Origin: Marinomonas colpomeniae
Lineage (GTDB): Bacteria > Pseudomonadota > Gammaproteobacteria > Pseudomonadales > Marinomonadaceae
DNA length: 64,000 bases
Reading direction: 5' to 3'
NCBI RefSeq assembly: GCF_014803385.1
Contig: NZ_JACYFC010000001.1
Span: 826,136-890,135, forward strand
The notes under the pieces were generated by a model. The model made no database searches. It was not told the DNA's origin and saw only the letters and a list, made by a program, of their open reading frames with translations. A program made the translations under genes and the position numbers. Positions 17,701 through 27,803 of this stretch are shown piece after piece. Positions within the stretch are counted from its first letter, which is position 1. The number at the start of each line of letters is the position of its first letter.

Positions 17701-17800
17701 TGCTCTGAATAAATGAATCGTTGTCTGCCATTGCCGAAAAAGATGACAGCGACGATAAAAAGACAAAGTAAGGAGTGAGCTTTTTGAAAGAGTTAATCAT
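14744..17800 (-). CDS. Pitrilysin-type M16 zinc metalloprotease
   Basis: The 1018-residue protein carries a signal peptide (residues 1-25, ending FSAMA) and the inverted zinc motif HxxEH as His111-x2-Glu114-His115 (GLAHFLEHMLFLGTE), with the downstream third zinc ligand in EKNAVDSEYKAK. Four M16 domains fit the length, and the ELRTDKQLGYIVGTQ segment in the C-terminal half is the classic pitrilysin/insulysin substrate-binding block. It would be a periplasmic oligopeptidase like E. coli protease III (PtrA). No recBCD neighbours are present, unlike in E. coli, so I leave out the symbol. It is followed upstream by the SDR and ubiG genes on the same strand, with 74 bases between. Confidence 0.9.
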   Translation of the reverse strand: MINSFKKLTPYFVFLSSLSSFSAMADNDSFIQSNAKTKANMQTIIDSTKEEPITKIPHKSQTDTNEYYSTRLPNNLKVILVSDSKAERFSASISVNVGNAQDPKKQQGLAHFLEHMLFLGTEKYPESGDYQSFIHTNGGSHNAYTSTDTTNFYFDIKPSAYKDALDRFSQFFITPLFNESLTQREKNAVDSEYKAKFKDESRRNTQAFKTLINIEHPYNRFTVGNLDTLKDLPDNPLREQLLSLYQDNYFAENMALVMVANLPYEEMATLAHDYFSSINSKPKNAIEISPLEKKYYPTLIPVNQPHLQFVRPLIDNDSISFYYQIDAQTKNYKTQPARYLSYILGNENKNSLYASLKAEGLINNLSARTSEDYGDNAFFIVKINLTSKGMEKIDAIAQRFFATISLLRSTPIKPLYLQEGLQLSQMMFNHQNYVDPQNLARSLSARALKIPSKDLLSSFRIDEAANTKKISQLLQQLNTENLLIQIASNKETPNHWADQPPKWKTEPWYQSEYSNNNFSQSFLNLVNFAVTSTQVKLPEKNNFIPESLGLIDQQDDTPFIAFKKEGFTYWNKSDSSFNKPISMNFLAMRFDNAADTAEHTLLNRLWSRLFNESVSEHTYAPYIAGLGFSFYPHINGVTLRTNGYSDKQANYIVWLIDQIFLFRPSLEHFNLAKQQLKKDLSNQKSRQAYHNANTALNTLITKNSFTTKELESALEALTIQDLQDFTKKARDSFDVVGYSTGNLTKEQTTELAQTLYQRFERRLTPRKPIRIETKELIAQQKSHYQFTSTSNDNVVLYTLIDTSTQDLLADDAITEKGCFSILKKLVNIPFYQELRTDKQLGYIVGTQNLSTRNTPILGLLVQSPNKDTKTLIEAMEEFLEAQKIRLETLSEQEFQEAKTALVNELKEKAKNLSDNALNEWHQIAQKEPNFKSRDNWIKTVEKIQRKDFITLVGKKLQSIESTRIIIHNKPFPIELIEQDNWLETSPHNPLPTEEYTQEENQKTESRLGQLITSERDQA

Positions 17801-17874
17801 CTATTGAGACTAACTGAAAGGCGTAGCAAGACGCAATGGCTATTGCTTCTAGTCTTGAGTCACGCCGTGGTATT

Positions 17875-18618
17875 TTATTGCGCATCAATAGATTGACCGT
17901 TAATTGTCAGGCTGTCTTTACCCATTAAATAAAGGTAAACAGGCATTATGTCTTCTGATGTTGGTAGTGTTTGAGGGTCTTCATCTGGGAAGGCTGCCGC
18001 TCGCATGTTTGTTCTGGTTGCACCAGGGTTGATCGCGTTTGCTCTAACGTTAGGGGATTCTTTTTCAAGCTCGCTAGAAAATAGCTGCATCATTCCTTCT
18101 GTAGCAAACTTGGATATGGCATAAGCCCCCCAGTTGGCTTTAGCCTGTCGGCCAGCTCCAGAGGACGTAAAGATAATGGAAGATTGTTCTGCTTTTTGTA
18201 GTAAGGGGAGTAATGCTTGATTTATTAGGAGCTGGCTGGTGACATTGACGCGCATTACTTGTTCAAACAAAACGGGGTCGTATGTGGCTAATGATGTTCT
18301 TTGACCTAGTAAACTGGCGTTATGGAGTATTCCATCTAGGCGGCCAAATTCATTTTGAATGGTATTTGCAAGCTCTGAATAGTCATGCTCTGCTGCACCA
18401 TCTAAGTTGAGTGGGACAATTGCGGCCTGAGGGAATTTAAGTTCTTCTATTAGGTCGTATACTGCTTCGAGCTTTTTCGTGGTGCGGCCTAATAAAATAA
18501 CCGTTGCGCCATGCTTTGCGTAGGTGATAGCGGCTGTTTTACCAATGCCGTCACCTGCGCCAGTCACTAGGATTATTTTATTTTTCAATAATTGGCTTGG
18601 GGCTTGATAATCGAACAT
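17875..18618 (-). CDS. YciK-family short-chain oxidoreductase
   Basis: This 247-residue SDR has the cofactor motif VTGAGDGIGKTAA, the NNAG-equivalent LHNASLLG, and the catalytic Ser (FTSSGAGRQ) and YxxxK (YAISK). The opening FDYQAPSQLLKNKIILVTGAGDG is characteristic of YciK. The E. coli protein is of uncertain substrate. The gene lies 42 bases downstream of ubiG on the same strand, the usual pairing in Pseudomonas and relatives, which suggests a shared transcript; a ubiquinone-related role is only inferred. Confidence 0.88.
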   Translation of the reverse strand: MFDYQAPSQLLKNKIILVTGAGDGIGKTAAITYAKHGATVILLGRTTKKLEAVYDLIEELKFPQAAIVPLNLDGAAEHDYSELANTIQNEFGRLDGILHNASLLGQRTSLATYDPVLFEQVMRVNVTSQLLINQALLPLLQKAEQSSIIFTSSGAGRQAKANWGAYAISKFATEGMMQLFSSELEKESPNVRANAINPGATRTNMRAAAFPDEDPQTLPTSEDIMPVYLYLMGKDSLTINGQSIDAQ

Positions 18619-18660
18619 ATCTCCTCCTTGTACCTTATTTAGGCTTAAGTTTGAATGTAC

Positions 18661-19392
18661 TTACAGTTTTTGAGTGTACATCATATAGTTTACTGACACG
18701 TCTTTGTTGTTAAGTTTGTAGACTTTCGTGATTGGATTGTAAGTCATGCCTGTCATGTGACTTACTTCTAGGCCAGCTTGTCGTGCGTAATGACTTAACT
18801 CAGCAGGTTGGATGAATTTAGCATAATCATGGGTGCCTTTTGGAAGCATATTAAGTATGTATTCTGCGCCAATAATTGCAAAGAGATATGCTTTAGGGTT
18901 TCTGTTTATTGTAGAGAAAAAAACATGGCCACTTGGTTTTACAAGTTGCATGCAGGCCTTTATAACAGATGAAGGATCTGGAACGTGTTCTAGCATTTCA
19001 AGGCAAGTAACAACATCGTATTGGCCTGCTTCACGTTGAGCTATTTCCTCTGCAGTGATTTTTTCATAATCTATTTCTAGTTTAGATTCTTCTAAATGCA
19101 ATTTGGCAACAGCAAGAGGGGCTTCGCCCATATCTATGCCCTTTACATTGGCGCCGAGTTTTGCCATGGCTTCAGATAAAATTCCTCCGCCACAACCAAT
19201 GTCGATAACGCGTTTGCCTTCTAGACCTTTAGCGTGTTCGTTAATGTAGCCTGTACGTAGCGGATTAATATCATGTAGTGGTTTGAATTCATTTTCCATG
19301 TCCCACCAGCGGCTTGCGAGTGCTTCAAACTTCGCAACTTCATTTAAATCTACATTGTTGTGTTGTGGGTTTGTCATCTGTCTCGTTTCCAT
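18661..19392 (-). CDS. ubiG: Ubiquinone biosynthesis O-methyltransferase UbiG
   Basis: A class I SAM-dependent methyltransferase of 243 residues: [19 protein letters not shown] near the start, NPLRTGYI, the SAM motif [20 protein letters not shown], and [11 protein letters not shown]. These are UbiG hallmarks; it carries out both O-methylation steps of ubiquinone synthesis at the membrane. A second ATG five codons in (19377) has GAGA just upstream and may be the true start ([14 protein letters not shown]). YciK-like SDR follows; the promoter must lie in the 313-base divergent region shared with gyrA. Confidence 0.94.
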   Translation of the reverse strand: METRQMTNPQHNNVDLNEVAKFEALASRWWDMENEFKPLHDINPLRTGYINEHAKGLEGKRVIDIGCGGGILSEAMAKLGANVKGIDMGEAPLAVAKLHLEESKLEIDYEKITAEEIAQREAGQYDVVTCLEMLEHVPDPSSVIKACMQLVKPSGHVFFSTINRNPKAYLFAIIGAEYILNMLPKGTHDYAKFIQPAELSHYARQAGLEVSHMTGMTYNPITKVYKLNNKDVSVNYMMYTQKL

Positions 19393-19705
19393 CTCTGTGT
19401 GTTTCTAAAAATATGTATGCAGCTTAGGTATTGGCTCGATGTACTGAGCTATTGATTATGCTTTTAGTATAGCGTCAACTTTTAAAGTGACCAATAGCTA
19501 ACTTGCTCTATGAATGGGTCTATTTGCCTATTGTACTTGCTCGAAATAATAAAAGCAGAAATAGGGTGTGCACAAATGTAATAATGGGTGACAAAACATG
19601 TACCTTGAAGGAGTGTTATTTATTTCCTTATGGTACAATGTAGCGCTTATAAAAAGACATTATGAAGTCCTTTGGACTTCCGTGGTATAAGGATCGATTG
19701 TATCT
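19393..19705. promoter_or_regulatory. Divergent ubiG/gyrA intergenic region with gyrA leader hairpin
   Basis: TACAAT at 19634-19639 (context TGGTACAATG) is a likely gyrA -10 element, with no strong -35 at 17 bases. GAAGTCC-TTT-GGACTTC (19664-19680) forms a perfect 7-bp hairpin in the gyrA leader. TAAGGAT at about 19688 is the best ribosome-binding site but lies rather far (12 bases) from the ATG. Confidence 0.5.
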
Positions 19706-22411
19706 ATGGGTGATTTAGCCAAAGAAATTATTCCCGTCAGTATCGAAAACGAACTTAAGGGATCTTACTTGGATTACGCAATGAGCGTAATTGTGGGTCG
19801 AGCATTACCTGATGTACGGGACGGATTAAAGCCTGTTCACCGTCGTGTTCTATTTGCGATGAATGAACTTAAAAATGATTGGAATAAACCGTACAAAAAA
19901 TCGGCGCGTATCGTCGGTGATGTAATCGGTAAATATCACCCACATGGTGATTCTGCTGTATACGATACTATTGTTCGTATGGCGCAGCCTTTCTCTCTGC
20001 GTTATACCCTAGTCGATGGACAGGGTAACTTCGGTTCTGTTGATGGAGACAGTGCTGCTGCAATGCGTTATACCGAAATACGTATGGCGAAAATTGCTCA
20101 TCATTTATTGATAGATCTTGAGAAAGAAACAGTTGATTTCGTGCCTAACTATGATGGCACCGAATATATGCCGGAAGTATTGCCAGCACGAGTGCCTGGT
20201 TTGCTAGTAAATGGCTCGGCTGGTATCGCTGTAGGTATGGCGACAAATATTCCTCCTCATAATCTTGGTGAGGTTCTTGATGGCTGTCTTGCAGTTATTG
20301 ATAATCCTGATATTACCATTGAGGGGTTGATTGAGCATATTCCTGGGCCTGATTTTCCTACTGCCGCCTTTATAAATGGGCGTGCCGGTATTATCGATGC
20401 TTACAAAACGGGGCGTGGTCGTATTTATATGCGTGCTCGCCATCATTTTGAAGATATGGAAAAAGGCAATCGCCAAGCTATTGTTTTTACTGAGATTCCT
20501 TATCAGCTTAATAAAGCTAGAGTCATTGAGAAAATTGCAGAGCTTGTAAAAGATAAAAAACTTGAAGGTATCAGTGAACTTCGTGACGAGTCTGATAAAG
20601 ATGGTATGCGTATTGTTATTGAATTACGTCGTGGTGAAAATGCCGATGTAGTCGTTAATAATATATTCACGCAAACACAACTGCAGTCTGTATTCGGTAT
20701 GAATATGGTTGCCTTGGTGGATGGTCGTCCTCAGCTGCTTAACCTTAAACAAATTCTAGAATGTTTCGTTAAACATCGTCGTGAGGTAGTTACTCGTCGT
20801 ACTATTTTTGAACTTCGTAAGGCGCGTGAGCGCGGACATATACTGGAAGGTCTAGCGGTTGCGCTCGTTAATATTGATGAAATTATTGAATTGATTCGTC
20901 AATCACCAACGTCCGCTGAAGCTAAAGAAAAACTGGTTGCTGCTTCTTGGCAGCCGGGTGATGTGATGGCTATGCTTGAGCGAGCTGGAGCAGACGCTTG
21001 TCGCCCTGATGACCTTGATGCAGCCTTTGGTTTTGTTGATGGTGCTTATCATTTATCACCAGATCAAGCTCAAGCGATATTGGATTTACGTTTGCATCGT
21101 TTGACAGGTTTAGAGCACGATAAGTTATTAACAGAATACAAAAATCTAATTGAGCTTATTGCTGAATTACTAGAAATTCTATCTAACCCAAATCGTTTGA
21201 TGGAAGTCATCCGTGAAGAGCTAGAAGAAGTTCGCGATATGTTTGGTGATACACGCCGAACTGAAATTTTGACATCACGTCAAGATTTGACCATGGCTGA
21301 CTTAATTGATGAAGCGCCAATGGTAGTGACTATTTCTAATACAGGTTACGCCAAATCTCAGCCTTTAGAAGAGTATCAGGCTCAACGTCGAGGTGGTCGT
21401 GGTAAGTCTTCTGCGAGCATGAAAGACGAAGACCATATTGAGCATCTATTGGTTACTAGTAGTCATGACACCATTATGCTGTTTAGTAATTTTGGTAAAG
21501 TTTACTGGATGAGAGTATTTGATATTCCAGTAGCGAGTCGTGGTGCTAAAGGTCGTCCTATTGTTAACTTGTTGCCTTTAAGAGAGGGTGAATCTATTTC
21601 GGCCTTGTTGCCTTTGCCGGTCGTTGAGACGGAAGACAAAGTTGAAGGGGATGAGTCGGCTTCAGAAGACGTTATTGAAAGCATGGCTGAAGACGCTATC
21701 GTAGAAGCGAGTAGCTATATCTTTATGGCAACGGCTAACGGTACCGTTAAGAAAACCGCGCTGCAGCATTTTGCGCGACCTCGTTCGACTGGATTGATTG
21801 CATTAAGCTTAGATGAAACTGATGAGTTGGTTGGTGTGTCTGTTACTAATGGTGAAAACGACATTATGTTGGTTTCTTCTTCAGGCAAAACAATTCGCTT
21901 TAAAGAATCAGATGTTCGACCTATGGGTCGTACAGCGGCGGGTGTTCGTGGTATTCGATTGGGAGAAGGTGCGAAAGTAGTGTCTCTTATCGTTCCTCAG
22001 AATGACCTTGCTGTCTTGATGGCTTGTGAAAACGGTTTTGGTAAGCGTACTCTGGTTGAAGATTTCCCGACTTACGGTCGTGGTGGTCAAGGTGTTATTG
22101 GTATTCAAGTTTCTGATCGTAATGGTCCCGTAGTTGGGGCTGTTCAGGTTGAAGAAACAGATGAAATTATTTTGATTACTGATCAAGGAACCTTAGTTCG
22201 TACTCGTGTGACAGAAGTGTCATGCCAAGGGCGAAATACACAAGGTGTAACCTTGATTCGTTTGACCAATGATGAACACCTTGTCGGTATTGAACGTGTT
22301 GTTGAGCATGATGAAGGAGATATTGATCCTGAGGTGGATGATTCAGTTAATGATCAGGCTCCAAGTGATGGTGATGAGTCTCCTGATATCGCAGATGCTG
22401 ATGTAGAGTAA
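19706..22411 (+). CDS. gyrA: DNA gyrase subunit A
   Basis: A complete 901-residue GyrA: catalytic Tyr122 ([10 protein letters not shown]), the winged-helix core, and the GyrA box [10 protein letters not shown] that separates gyrase from topoisomerase IV. The quinolone-resistance region reads HGDSAVYD with Ser83 and Asp87, the susceptible state. It is longer than E. coli GyrA (875) because of an acidic insert at about residues 645-670 in the C-terminal beta-propeller, and an acidic tail at the end. With GyrB (elsewhere) it introduces negative supercoils. It heads the cluster gyrA-serC-pheA-tyrA/aroA-cmk-rpsA, with a perfect palindrome after its stop. Confidence 0.98.
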   Translation: MGDLAKEIIPVSIENELKGSYLDYAMSVIVGRALPDVRDGLKPVHRRVLFAMNELKNDWNKPYKKSARIVGDVIGKYHPHGDSAVYDTIVRMAQPFSLRYTLVDGQGNFGSVDGDSAAAMRYTEIRMAKIAHHLLIDLEKETVDFVPNYDGTEYMPEVLPARVPGLLVNGSAGIAVGMATNIPPHNLGEVLDGCLAVIDNPDITIEGLIEHIPGPDFPTAAFINGRAGIIDAYKTGRGRIYMRARHHFEDMEKGNRQAIVFTEIPYQLNKARVIEKIAELVKDKKLEGISELRDESDKDGMRIVIELRRGENADVVVNNIFTQTQLQSVFGMNMVALVDGRPQLLNLKQILECFVKHRREVVTRRTIFELRKARERGHILEGLAVALVNIDEIIELIRQSPTSAEAKEKLVAASWQPGDVMAMLERAGADACRPDDLDAAFGFVDGAYHLSPDQAQAILDLRLHRLTGLEHDKLLTEYKNLIELIAELLEILSNPNRLMEVIREELEEVRDMFGDTRRTEILTSRQDLTMADLIDEAPMVVTISNTGYAKSQPLEEYQAQRRGGRGKSSASMKDEDHIEHLLVTSSHDTIMLFSNFGKVYWMRVFDIPVASRGAKGRPIVNLLPLREGESISALLPLPVVETEDKVEGDESASEDVIESMAEDAIVEASSYIFMATANGTVKKTALQHFARPRSTGLIALSLDETDELVGVSVTNGENDIMLVSSSGKTIRFKESDVRPMGRTAAGVRGIRLGEGAKVVSLIVPQNDLAVLMACENGFGKRTLVEDFPTYGRGGQGVIGIQVSDRNGPVVGAVQVEETDEIILITDQGTLVRTRVTEVSCQGRNTQGVTLIRLTNDEHLVGIERVVEHDEGDIDPEVDDSVNDQAPSDGDESPDIADADVE

Positions 22412-22417
22412 AAAAAT

Positions 22418-22443
22418 AAGCGACGCACCTAGGTGCGTCGCTT
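22418..22443 (+). terminator. Perfect 26-nt palindrome after gyrA (terminator-like)
   Basis: AAGCGACGCACCT (22418-22430) is followed directly by its exact complement (22431-22443). It lacks a clean T run, so termination may be partial and let transcription reach serC. Confidence 0.7.
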
Positions 22444-22501
22444 CTGTTGTGGGTTGCTTTTATATAATAATGTCTGAAAATATTTAGAGGAAATAGGCGG
22501 G

Positions 22502-23581
22502 ATGAGCCGAGTATATAATTTTTGTTCTGGTCCAGCAGCGCTTCCGGAAGCGGTTTTAGAAAAAGCACAGTCTGAAATGTTAGATTGGCATGGTGCTGGT
22601 GTTTCTGTCATGGAAATGAGTCATCGTAGTTCTGAATTTATGTCAATTTTAGCATCTGCTAAAGCTCGTTTGATTCGTTTGCTAGATATTAATGATGATT
22701 ATGAAATATTGTTTGTTCAAGGTGGTGCGTCTACTTTATTCTCGCAAATACCAGCGAATTTAATCGCTGACTTTGAATCTGCGTGTTATCTAGATACGGG
22801 GGTTTGGTCTACTAAAGCGATCAAGGAAGCGAAAAAGTATACCAATGTCAAAATAGCGGGCTCTTCTAAAGCTCAAAATTACACAACGGTACCTGATCTT
22901 TCATCTTTAGCATTGGATGAAAAGGCGGCTTATCTTCATATATGTCCTAATGAAACCATCGGTGGTTTGGAGTTTTCTGATTTGCCAGAAACCGATTTAC
23001 CTATCATTGCTGATTTGTCTTCTACTATTTTGTCTCGGAAAATAGACGTGAGTAAATACGGCATGATTTACGCTGGCGCGCAAAAGAATGTAGGTCCTGC
23101 TGGTGTAGTTATTTGTATCATACGCAAAGATTTGTTGGCGCGTTGTGATGATAGTTTGCCAACTGTTTGGAATTTTTCTACAGTGGCTGCAAACGACTCG
23201 ATGATAAACACACCACCTACGTACGCAATTTACTTAGCGGATCTGGTTTTTGAGTGGTTGGAAGCGCAAGGTGGTGTTGATGCTATTGAGGCTATTAATA
23301 TCCGTAAAGCTTCTGCTTTGTATGATTTCATCGATTCAAGTTCGTTTTATTCCAATCCAATTGATCCTGCTTATAGATCTCGTATGAATGTGCCTTTCAC
23401 TTTGGCGAATGATTCATTGGATGCGTTGTTTATTGAAGAGTCAGAAGCAGCTGGGCTGCGTACATTAGCTGGACATCGTTCAGTTGGTGGAATGCGGGCG
23501 AGTATTTATAATGCGATGCCAATGGAAGGTATTGTTGCTTTGATTGATTTTATGCGTGCTTTCGAACAGCGTCACGGATAA
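22502..23581 (+). CDS. serC: Phosphoserine aminotransferase
   Basis: 359 residues, the normal SerC size. It starts MSRVYNFCSGPAALPEAVLE and has the PLP-binding lysine in YAGAQKNVGPAG, with WHGAGVSVMEMSHRS near the N-terminus and GHRSVGGMRASIYNA near the C-terminus. It converts 3-phosphohydroxypyruvate to phosphoserine and also acts in pyridoxal-phosphate synthesis with PdxJ (encoded at about 49.2 kb in this window). An AGAGGAAATAGGCGG region precedes the ATG. Next gene is pheA, 43 bases on. Confidence 0.97.
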   Translation: MSRVYNFCSGPAALPEAVLEKAQSEMLDWHGAGVSVMEMSHRSSEFMSILASAKARLIRLLDINDDYEILFVQGGASTLFSQIPANLIADFESACYLDTGVWSTKAIKEAKKYTNVKIAGSSKAQNYTTVPDLSSLALDEKAAYLHICPNETIGGLEFSDLPETDLPIIADLSSTILSRKIDVSKYGMIYAGAQKNVGPAGVVICIIRKDLLARCDDSLPTVWNFSTVAANDSMINTPPTYAIYLADLVFEWLEAQGGVDAIEAINIRKASALYDFIDSSSFYSNPIDPAYRSRMNVPFTLANDSLDALFIEESEAAGLRTLAGHRSVGGMRASIYNAMPMEGIVALIDFMRAFEQRHG

Positions 23582-23624
23582 TAGATCTTTACGAATAATA
23601 AAAATCACACGGATACTAAAAAGC

Positions 23625-24746
23625 ATGTCAAATTCTAAACGAGCAGTGCCAGATACTTTACCGCTACTTCGTGATCGTATTGATTCAATTGACTCGCAAA
23701 TTCAACTTCTGATAAATGAACGTGCAAGTTGTGCGCAGAAAGTGGCTGAAGTTAAATTGGCTGAGCAAGGTGATGACTCTGTTGTGTTTTATCGCCCTGA
23801 GCGTGAAGCGCAAGTGTTGCGTCGAGTGATGGAGCGCAACGAAGGCCCGCTAGGGAATGAAGAGATGGCGAAAATATTTCGTCAGGTTATGTCTTCTTGT
23901 CTTGCACTTGAAAAGCCGATGCGAATTGCGTTTTTAGGGCCTGAAGGTACTTTTACACAGCAAGCGGCCTTAAAGCATTTTGGTAAATCTATTGTGAGTG
24001 CGCCTATGGCGGCAATTGATGAGGTGTTTCGTGAAGTTGAATCTGGTGCGGCCAATTATGGTGTTGTGCCTGTTGAAAATTCAACCGAAGGTGTTGTTAA
24101 TCATACCTTAGACAGCTTTCGTGATTCCCAATTGAAAATATGTGGTGAAGTGGAAGAGCGAATCCATCATCATTTATTGATGAGTCCTAATATTAATTCT
24201 GATGATGTAACGCATATTTACTCTCACCAACAGTCTTTGGCTCAATGTCGTGCCTGGTTGGATCGTTATTGGCCTCATGCAGAGCGTGTTGCAGTTAGTT
24301 CTAATGCAGAGGCTGCTCGTCTTGCTGCTGACGCAGGACGAAATGGTCGCGCTGTGGCAGCAATAGCTGGCGAAATTGCTTGTGAGCTTTATGGCCTTCT
24401 TAAAGTGTCTGCAAATATTGAAGATCGTCCTGATAATACAACACGTTTTCTGATTGTTGGTAACCAAGAGGTACCAGCGAGTGGAAAAGATAAAACTTCT
24501 CTACTGATTAGTGCGAAAAACGAACCAGGTGCTTTGTACCATTTATTAGCCGCATTTGAGCGTCACGGGGTTGATATGACTCGATTGGAAACTCGTCCTT
24601 CGTTGATGAGTCGTTGGGGTTATATTTTCTATATCGATTTCGTAGGGCACCATTCTGATGATGCTTGCTCTACAGTGATTGAAGAGTTGCGTGAGCGAGC
24701 ATCAGAAGTGAAAGTGCTGGGTTCTTATCCTGTGGCTGTACTTTAA
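23625..24746 (+). CDS. pheA: Bifunctional chorismate mutase / prephenate dehydratase
   Basis: I start at ATG 23625 (373 residues); an upstream frame start overlaps serC and adds nothing conserved. Residues about 10-95 are an AroQ chorismate mutase (LRDRIDSIDSQIQLLINERA, then RPEREAQVLRRVMERN). Residues about 100-275 are the prephenate dehydratase (IAFLGPEGTFTQQAALKHFG, VVPVENSTEGVVNHTLD, NTTRFLIVG), and the C-terminal ACT domain (LLISAKNEPGALYHLLAAF, ESRP-like LETRPS) binds phenylalanine for feedback control. Order serC-pheA-tyrA matches Pseudomonas, except that the aminotransferase gene usually found next is missing. Confidence 0.96.
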   Translation: MSNSKRAVPDTLPLLRDRIDSIDSQIQLLINERASCAQKVAEVKLAEQGDDSVVFYRPEREAQVLRRVMERNEGPLGNEEMAKIFRQVMSSCLALEKPMRIAFLGPEGTFTQQAALKHFGKSIVSAPMAAIDEVFREVESGAANYGVVPVENSTEGVVNHTLDSFRDSQLKICGEVEERIHHHLLMSPNINSDDVTHIYSHQQSLAQCRAWLDRYWPHAERVAVSSNAEAARLAADAGRNGRAVAAIAGEIACELYGLLKVSANIEDRPDNTTRFLIVGNQEVPASGKDKTSLLISAKNEPGALYHLLAAFERHGVDMTRLETRPSLMSRWGYIFYIDFVGHHSDDACSTVIEELRERASEVKVLGSYPVAVL

Positions 24747-24770
24747 GTAATTTGATAAGAGTGTAGTGCT

Positions 24771-27032
24771 TTGACTAGTGAGAGTGATTTTCAAATGTCT
24801 CTTGATGTTGTGTCTCAAGAGATAGAGTTTCAAGATAAAAAACAATTCGGCAATGTCATGATTATTGGTCTTGGCATGATTGGTGGTTCTTTTGCTAAGG
24901 CCTTAAAAGACAAAGGCTTGGCGACGCTTTATGGTGCTGATCGTAGAGAAGGCGAACTGGCGTTAGGGGTTTCTACCGGTGTTATCGATTTTCCAGCTCA
25001 ATTGACTGAAGAATATGTTTCTAAGATGGATGTGATTATCTTAGCGACACCGGTTAGGGCAATGGAATCGGTCTTGCTTCAAATAAAACCTTTTTTGTTA
25101 GGTACGACTTTAATCACTGATGTAGGTTCAACGAAAGGTAGTGTTGTTGAGTCGGCTCGTCGTGCTTTTGGTAATGTGCCAGAGAATTTCATTCCTAGTC
25201 ATCCAATTGCTGGTGCAGAGAAAAGTGGTGTATTAGCATCGAATTCTTTGTTGTTTGAAAAACACATGGCGATAGTAACGCCTTTACCTGACAGTAACCC
25301 TATATTACTTGATCGCTTACACCGTATTTGGCGATCGGTTGGTGCGGATGTGGTGAGTATGGATGTTGAACATCATGATCATGTTTTAGCATCTTCTAGC
25401 CATTTGCCGCATTTACTTGCTTATACCTTAGTAGATGCTCTTGCTAATGGTGAACGTAGTCAGGATGTTTTTAAGTTTGCTGCTGGTGGCTTTCGCGATT
25501 TTACGCGTATTGCGTCTAGTGACCCTGTTATGTGGCGAGATGTTTTTATGGCCAATAAAGACGCTACTTTAGCAACATTGGATCATTTTACAGATCGCCT
25601 TGCTGATATGCGTGTGGCAATAGAGCAAGGTGATGGTGCGAGTATGTTTGGCGTGTTTACCCGGGCAAAGTCTGCGCGAGATCATTTTCTTCGAGTTTTG
25701 GAGCAGCGTACAATTGGATCAACAAAAGAAGTGCGTCCAGTCTCGTTATCTGTTTTACCTGCTTCTGCATTGAAAGGAAGTATTTCTTTGCTGGGTGACA
25801 AGTCTTTGTCACATAAAGCAATTACTATAGCCTCGCTATCTGCAGGCGTTAGTGAGTTAAAGAACATTGATTTAAGTGGTGACGTCCGTATCACTATGCA
25901 AGCGTTTAGAGATATGGGGGTTGTCATTGAGGAAATGGCGGTCGATCATCTTCGAATTCATGGTGTTGGCCTTAAAGGTTTAAAAGCACCTATTGCCCCT
26001 ATTAATGTTCATGCGTCCAGGGAAAGTCTGTATTTATTATTGCCGGTTTTGGCAGGGCAGTCTTTTGTTACCTCTGTTGTTGCGGAAGGTGTGTTGTTGA
26101 ATCAGTCATTGAGTGACTTGTTCTCTTTAGTGCGGCAGATGGGGTGTACGGTTACTTCAGAAGTGAAGGATTGCTTACCTACTGTTTTGTCACCGGGTGT
26201 ATGCGCTAAAATTTCTATATCTTTAAAAAGTGGCTCAGAGCGTCTTAGGGCTGCTGCGTTTTTGGCGACATTATATTCACCTGATAATAGTGATGTGACA
26301 CCTTTAGTACTTGGCTTGTCCCATTGTGAGGTTTTATTACGTCGTTTTGGTATGGCAATAATCGAGAAAGGTGCAGGTTTTGAAATTACGCCTTCTGTTC
26401 CAGTTGGAGCAGATATTGTTTTGTCTGGTGACGAGCATGAGACGGCTTGGTTAGTTCTATTGGCAAGTTTGCTACCTGGTTCTGAGTTAATAATAGAAAA
26501 TGCGGGGTTGGATTCGGTATCATTTGATTTTTTGTCTTTTTTACAATCTATTGGTGCGGATGTCTCAATGCCTAAAGCTGGCTTAGCAGGGCTTTATGAA
26601 GGCGCTCTAAGAGTTGGTTTTTCTGAACTGAAGGCCTTTTCTTTAAGTTCTGAGCAAAGCTATCAGTTTAGAGAGGAGTTACCTTTATTGTGTGTGGTTG
26701 CCGCTTATGCGAACGGAGACAGCCATATAAAAGGCATCAAAAATCTACCTTATTATTATGAAGATAGGATATTGGCTTTAGTGGATGCACTTAAGCAAAT
26801 GAAGATTGTTAGCATTTATCGCAATGGTGAGTTAATTATTAAGGGTGGCTTACCGCAAGGTGGGGAGCTCGATTGTGCAGGCGATGATCGACTTGCACTT
26901 GCCATGATTGCGTTAGGCGCTAGAAGTAAAGCGGTCACAAAAGTTAATGACTGTCAGAAATTGTTAGAAGAATTTAGCGAATTAGAGAGTGTTGCTATGC
27001 AGTTAGGTTTTCATTGCTTAGTAGCGCAATAG
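24771..27032 (+). CDS. Fused prephenate dehydrogenase and degenerate EPSP-synthase-like domain
   Basis: 753 residues; TTG start (24771) or ATG 24795. Residues 25-310 are a TyrA-type dehydrogenase: [32 protein letters not shown], and the [17 protein letters not shown] helix, so this half should convert prephenate to 4-hydroxyphenylpyruvate. Residues about 335-750 follow the EPSP synthase fold ([10 protein letters not shown] at 342, [13 protein letters not shown] at 637, GDDRLALAM at 704). The key residues are mostly gone: the Arg of SxSxR is Lys349, the NSGTT loop is NVHASRES (412-419), the SxQ motif is SER (489-491), and the catalytic Asp is Glu635. The domain is probably not a working AroA. 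TyrA-AroA fusions are known in Pseudomonas and relatives; the loss of residues is unusual. Confidence 0.88.
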   Translation: MTSESDFQMSLDVVSQEIEFQDKKQFGNVMIIGLGMIGGSFAKALKDKGLATLYGADRREGELALGVSTGVIDFPAQLTEEYVSKMDVIILATPVRAMESVLLQIKPFLLGTTLITDVGSTKGSVVESARRAFGNVPENFIPSHPIAGAEKSGVLASNSLLFEKHMAIVTPLPDSNPILLDRLHRIWRSVGADVVSMDVEHHDHVLASSSHLPHLLAYTLVDALANGERSQDVFKFAAGGFRDFTRIASSDPVMWRDVFMANKDATLATLDHFTDRLADMRVAIEQGDGASMFGVFTRAKSARDHFLRVLEQRTIGSTKEVRPVSLSVLPASALKGSISLLGDKSLSHKAITIASLSAGVSELKNIDLSGDVRITMQAFRDMGVVIEEMAVDHLRIHGVGLKGLKAPIAPINVHASRESLYLLLPVLAGQSFVTSVVAEGVLLNQSLSDLFSLVRQMGCTVTSEVKDCLPTVLSPGVCAKISISLKSGSERLRAAAFLATLYSPDNSDVTPLVLGLSHCEVLLRRFGMAIIEKGAGFEITPSVPVGADIVLSGDEHETAWLVLLASLLPGSELIIENAGLDSVSFDFLSFLQSIGADVSMPKAGLAGLYEGALRVGFSELKAFSLSSEQSYQFREELPLLCVVAAYANGDSHIKGIKNLPYYYEDRILALVDALKQMKIVSIYRNGELIIKGGLPQGGELDCAGDDRLALAMIALGARSKAVTKVNDCQKLLEEFSELESVAMQLGFHCLVAQ

Positions 27033-27051
27033 TTTTAAAAGAGGAATAGTT

Positions 27052-27735
27052 ATGATCAACCAAGGCCCAGTTATTACGATTGATGGTCCAAGTGGTGCTG
27101 GTAAAGGCACTGTAAGTCAATTAATCGCAGAAAAGCTGGGGTGGCACATGCTAGATAGCGGTGCTTTATATCGTCTTCTTGCCCTTGCTGTCTCTCATCA
27201 CGGTATGTCTGCAGATGATGTTGATACGCTTAAAGTATTGGCTGAACATCTTGATATCCAGTTTGAGCAGTCAGACGAAGGTAAGGTCGAAATTATTCTA
27301 GAAGGCGAGAAGGTTACGCAAGCCATTCGTACCGAAGAAGTAGGGAATAATGCGTCTAAACTTGCTGCAATTCCTGAAGTTCGTGAAGGCTTGTTGTTAC
27401 GTCAGCGTGCTTTTTCTCAGCAGCCTGGATTGGTTGCAGACGGTCGTGACATGGGGACTGTTGTTTTTCCTTCTGCTCAAATTAAAGTGTTTTTAACGGC
27501 ATCAGCGGAAGAGCGAGCGCAGAGACGTTTCCAGCAATTGCAGCAAAAGGGTGAAACTGTTAATCTCGAAGAATTGATAACAACCATTAAAGAGAGAGAT
27601 GAGCGAGATGCGAATAGAAGCATTGCGCCTCTTGTGCCTGCTGCAGGCGCTTTAGTAATAGATAGTACAGATTTGACTATAGAGCAGGTTGTCGAGAGGG
27701 TTTTTGCTGAAACAGTGAAAGCGGGTCTCGCATAG
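27052..27735 (+). CDS. cmk: Cytidylate kinase
   Basis: 227 residues with the P-loop [19 protein letters not shown], the [12 protein letters not shown] nucleoside site and [15 protein letters not shown], all typical of bacterial CMK. It phosphorylates CMP and dCMP. It lies 19 bases after the tyrA-aroA fusion with an AGAGGAATAG ribosome-binding site and 177 bases before rpsA, the standard cmk-rpsA order. Confidence 0.97.
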   Translation: MINQGPVITIDGPSGAGKGTVSQLIAEKLGWHMLDSGALYRLLALAVSHHGMSADDVDTLKVLAEHLDIQFEQSDEGKVEIILEGEKVTQAIRTEEVGNNASKLAAIPEVREGLLLRQRAFSQQPGLVADGRDMGTVVFPSAQIKVFLTASAEERAQRRFQQLQQKGETVNLEELITTIKERDERDANRSIAPLVPAAGALVIDSTDLTIEQVVERVFAETVKAGLA

Positions 27736-27803
27736 CCTGTTCTTTTTCGTGTCTACTTTTTTGCATCTAGAATGTGCTAGAATAGATCGAATGTAATTCA
27801 AGT

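Noticed and set aside
17167..17766. Open frames overlapping the M16 protease and other long genes
   Set aside because: They are in alternative frames of well-supported genes, with no domain, and show composition expected of shadows.
19950..20010. Quinolone-resistance substitutions in GyrA or ParC
   Set aside because: GyrA has Ser83 and Asp87, and ParC keeps the Ser and Glu of GDSACYE, all in susceptible form.
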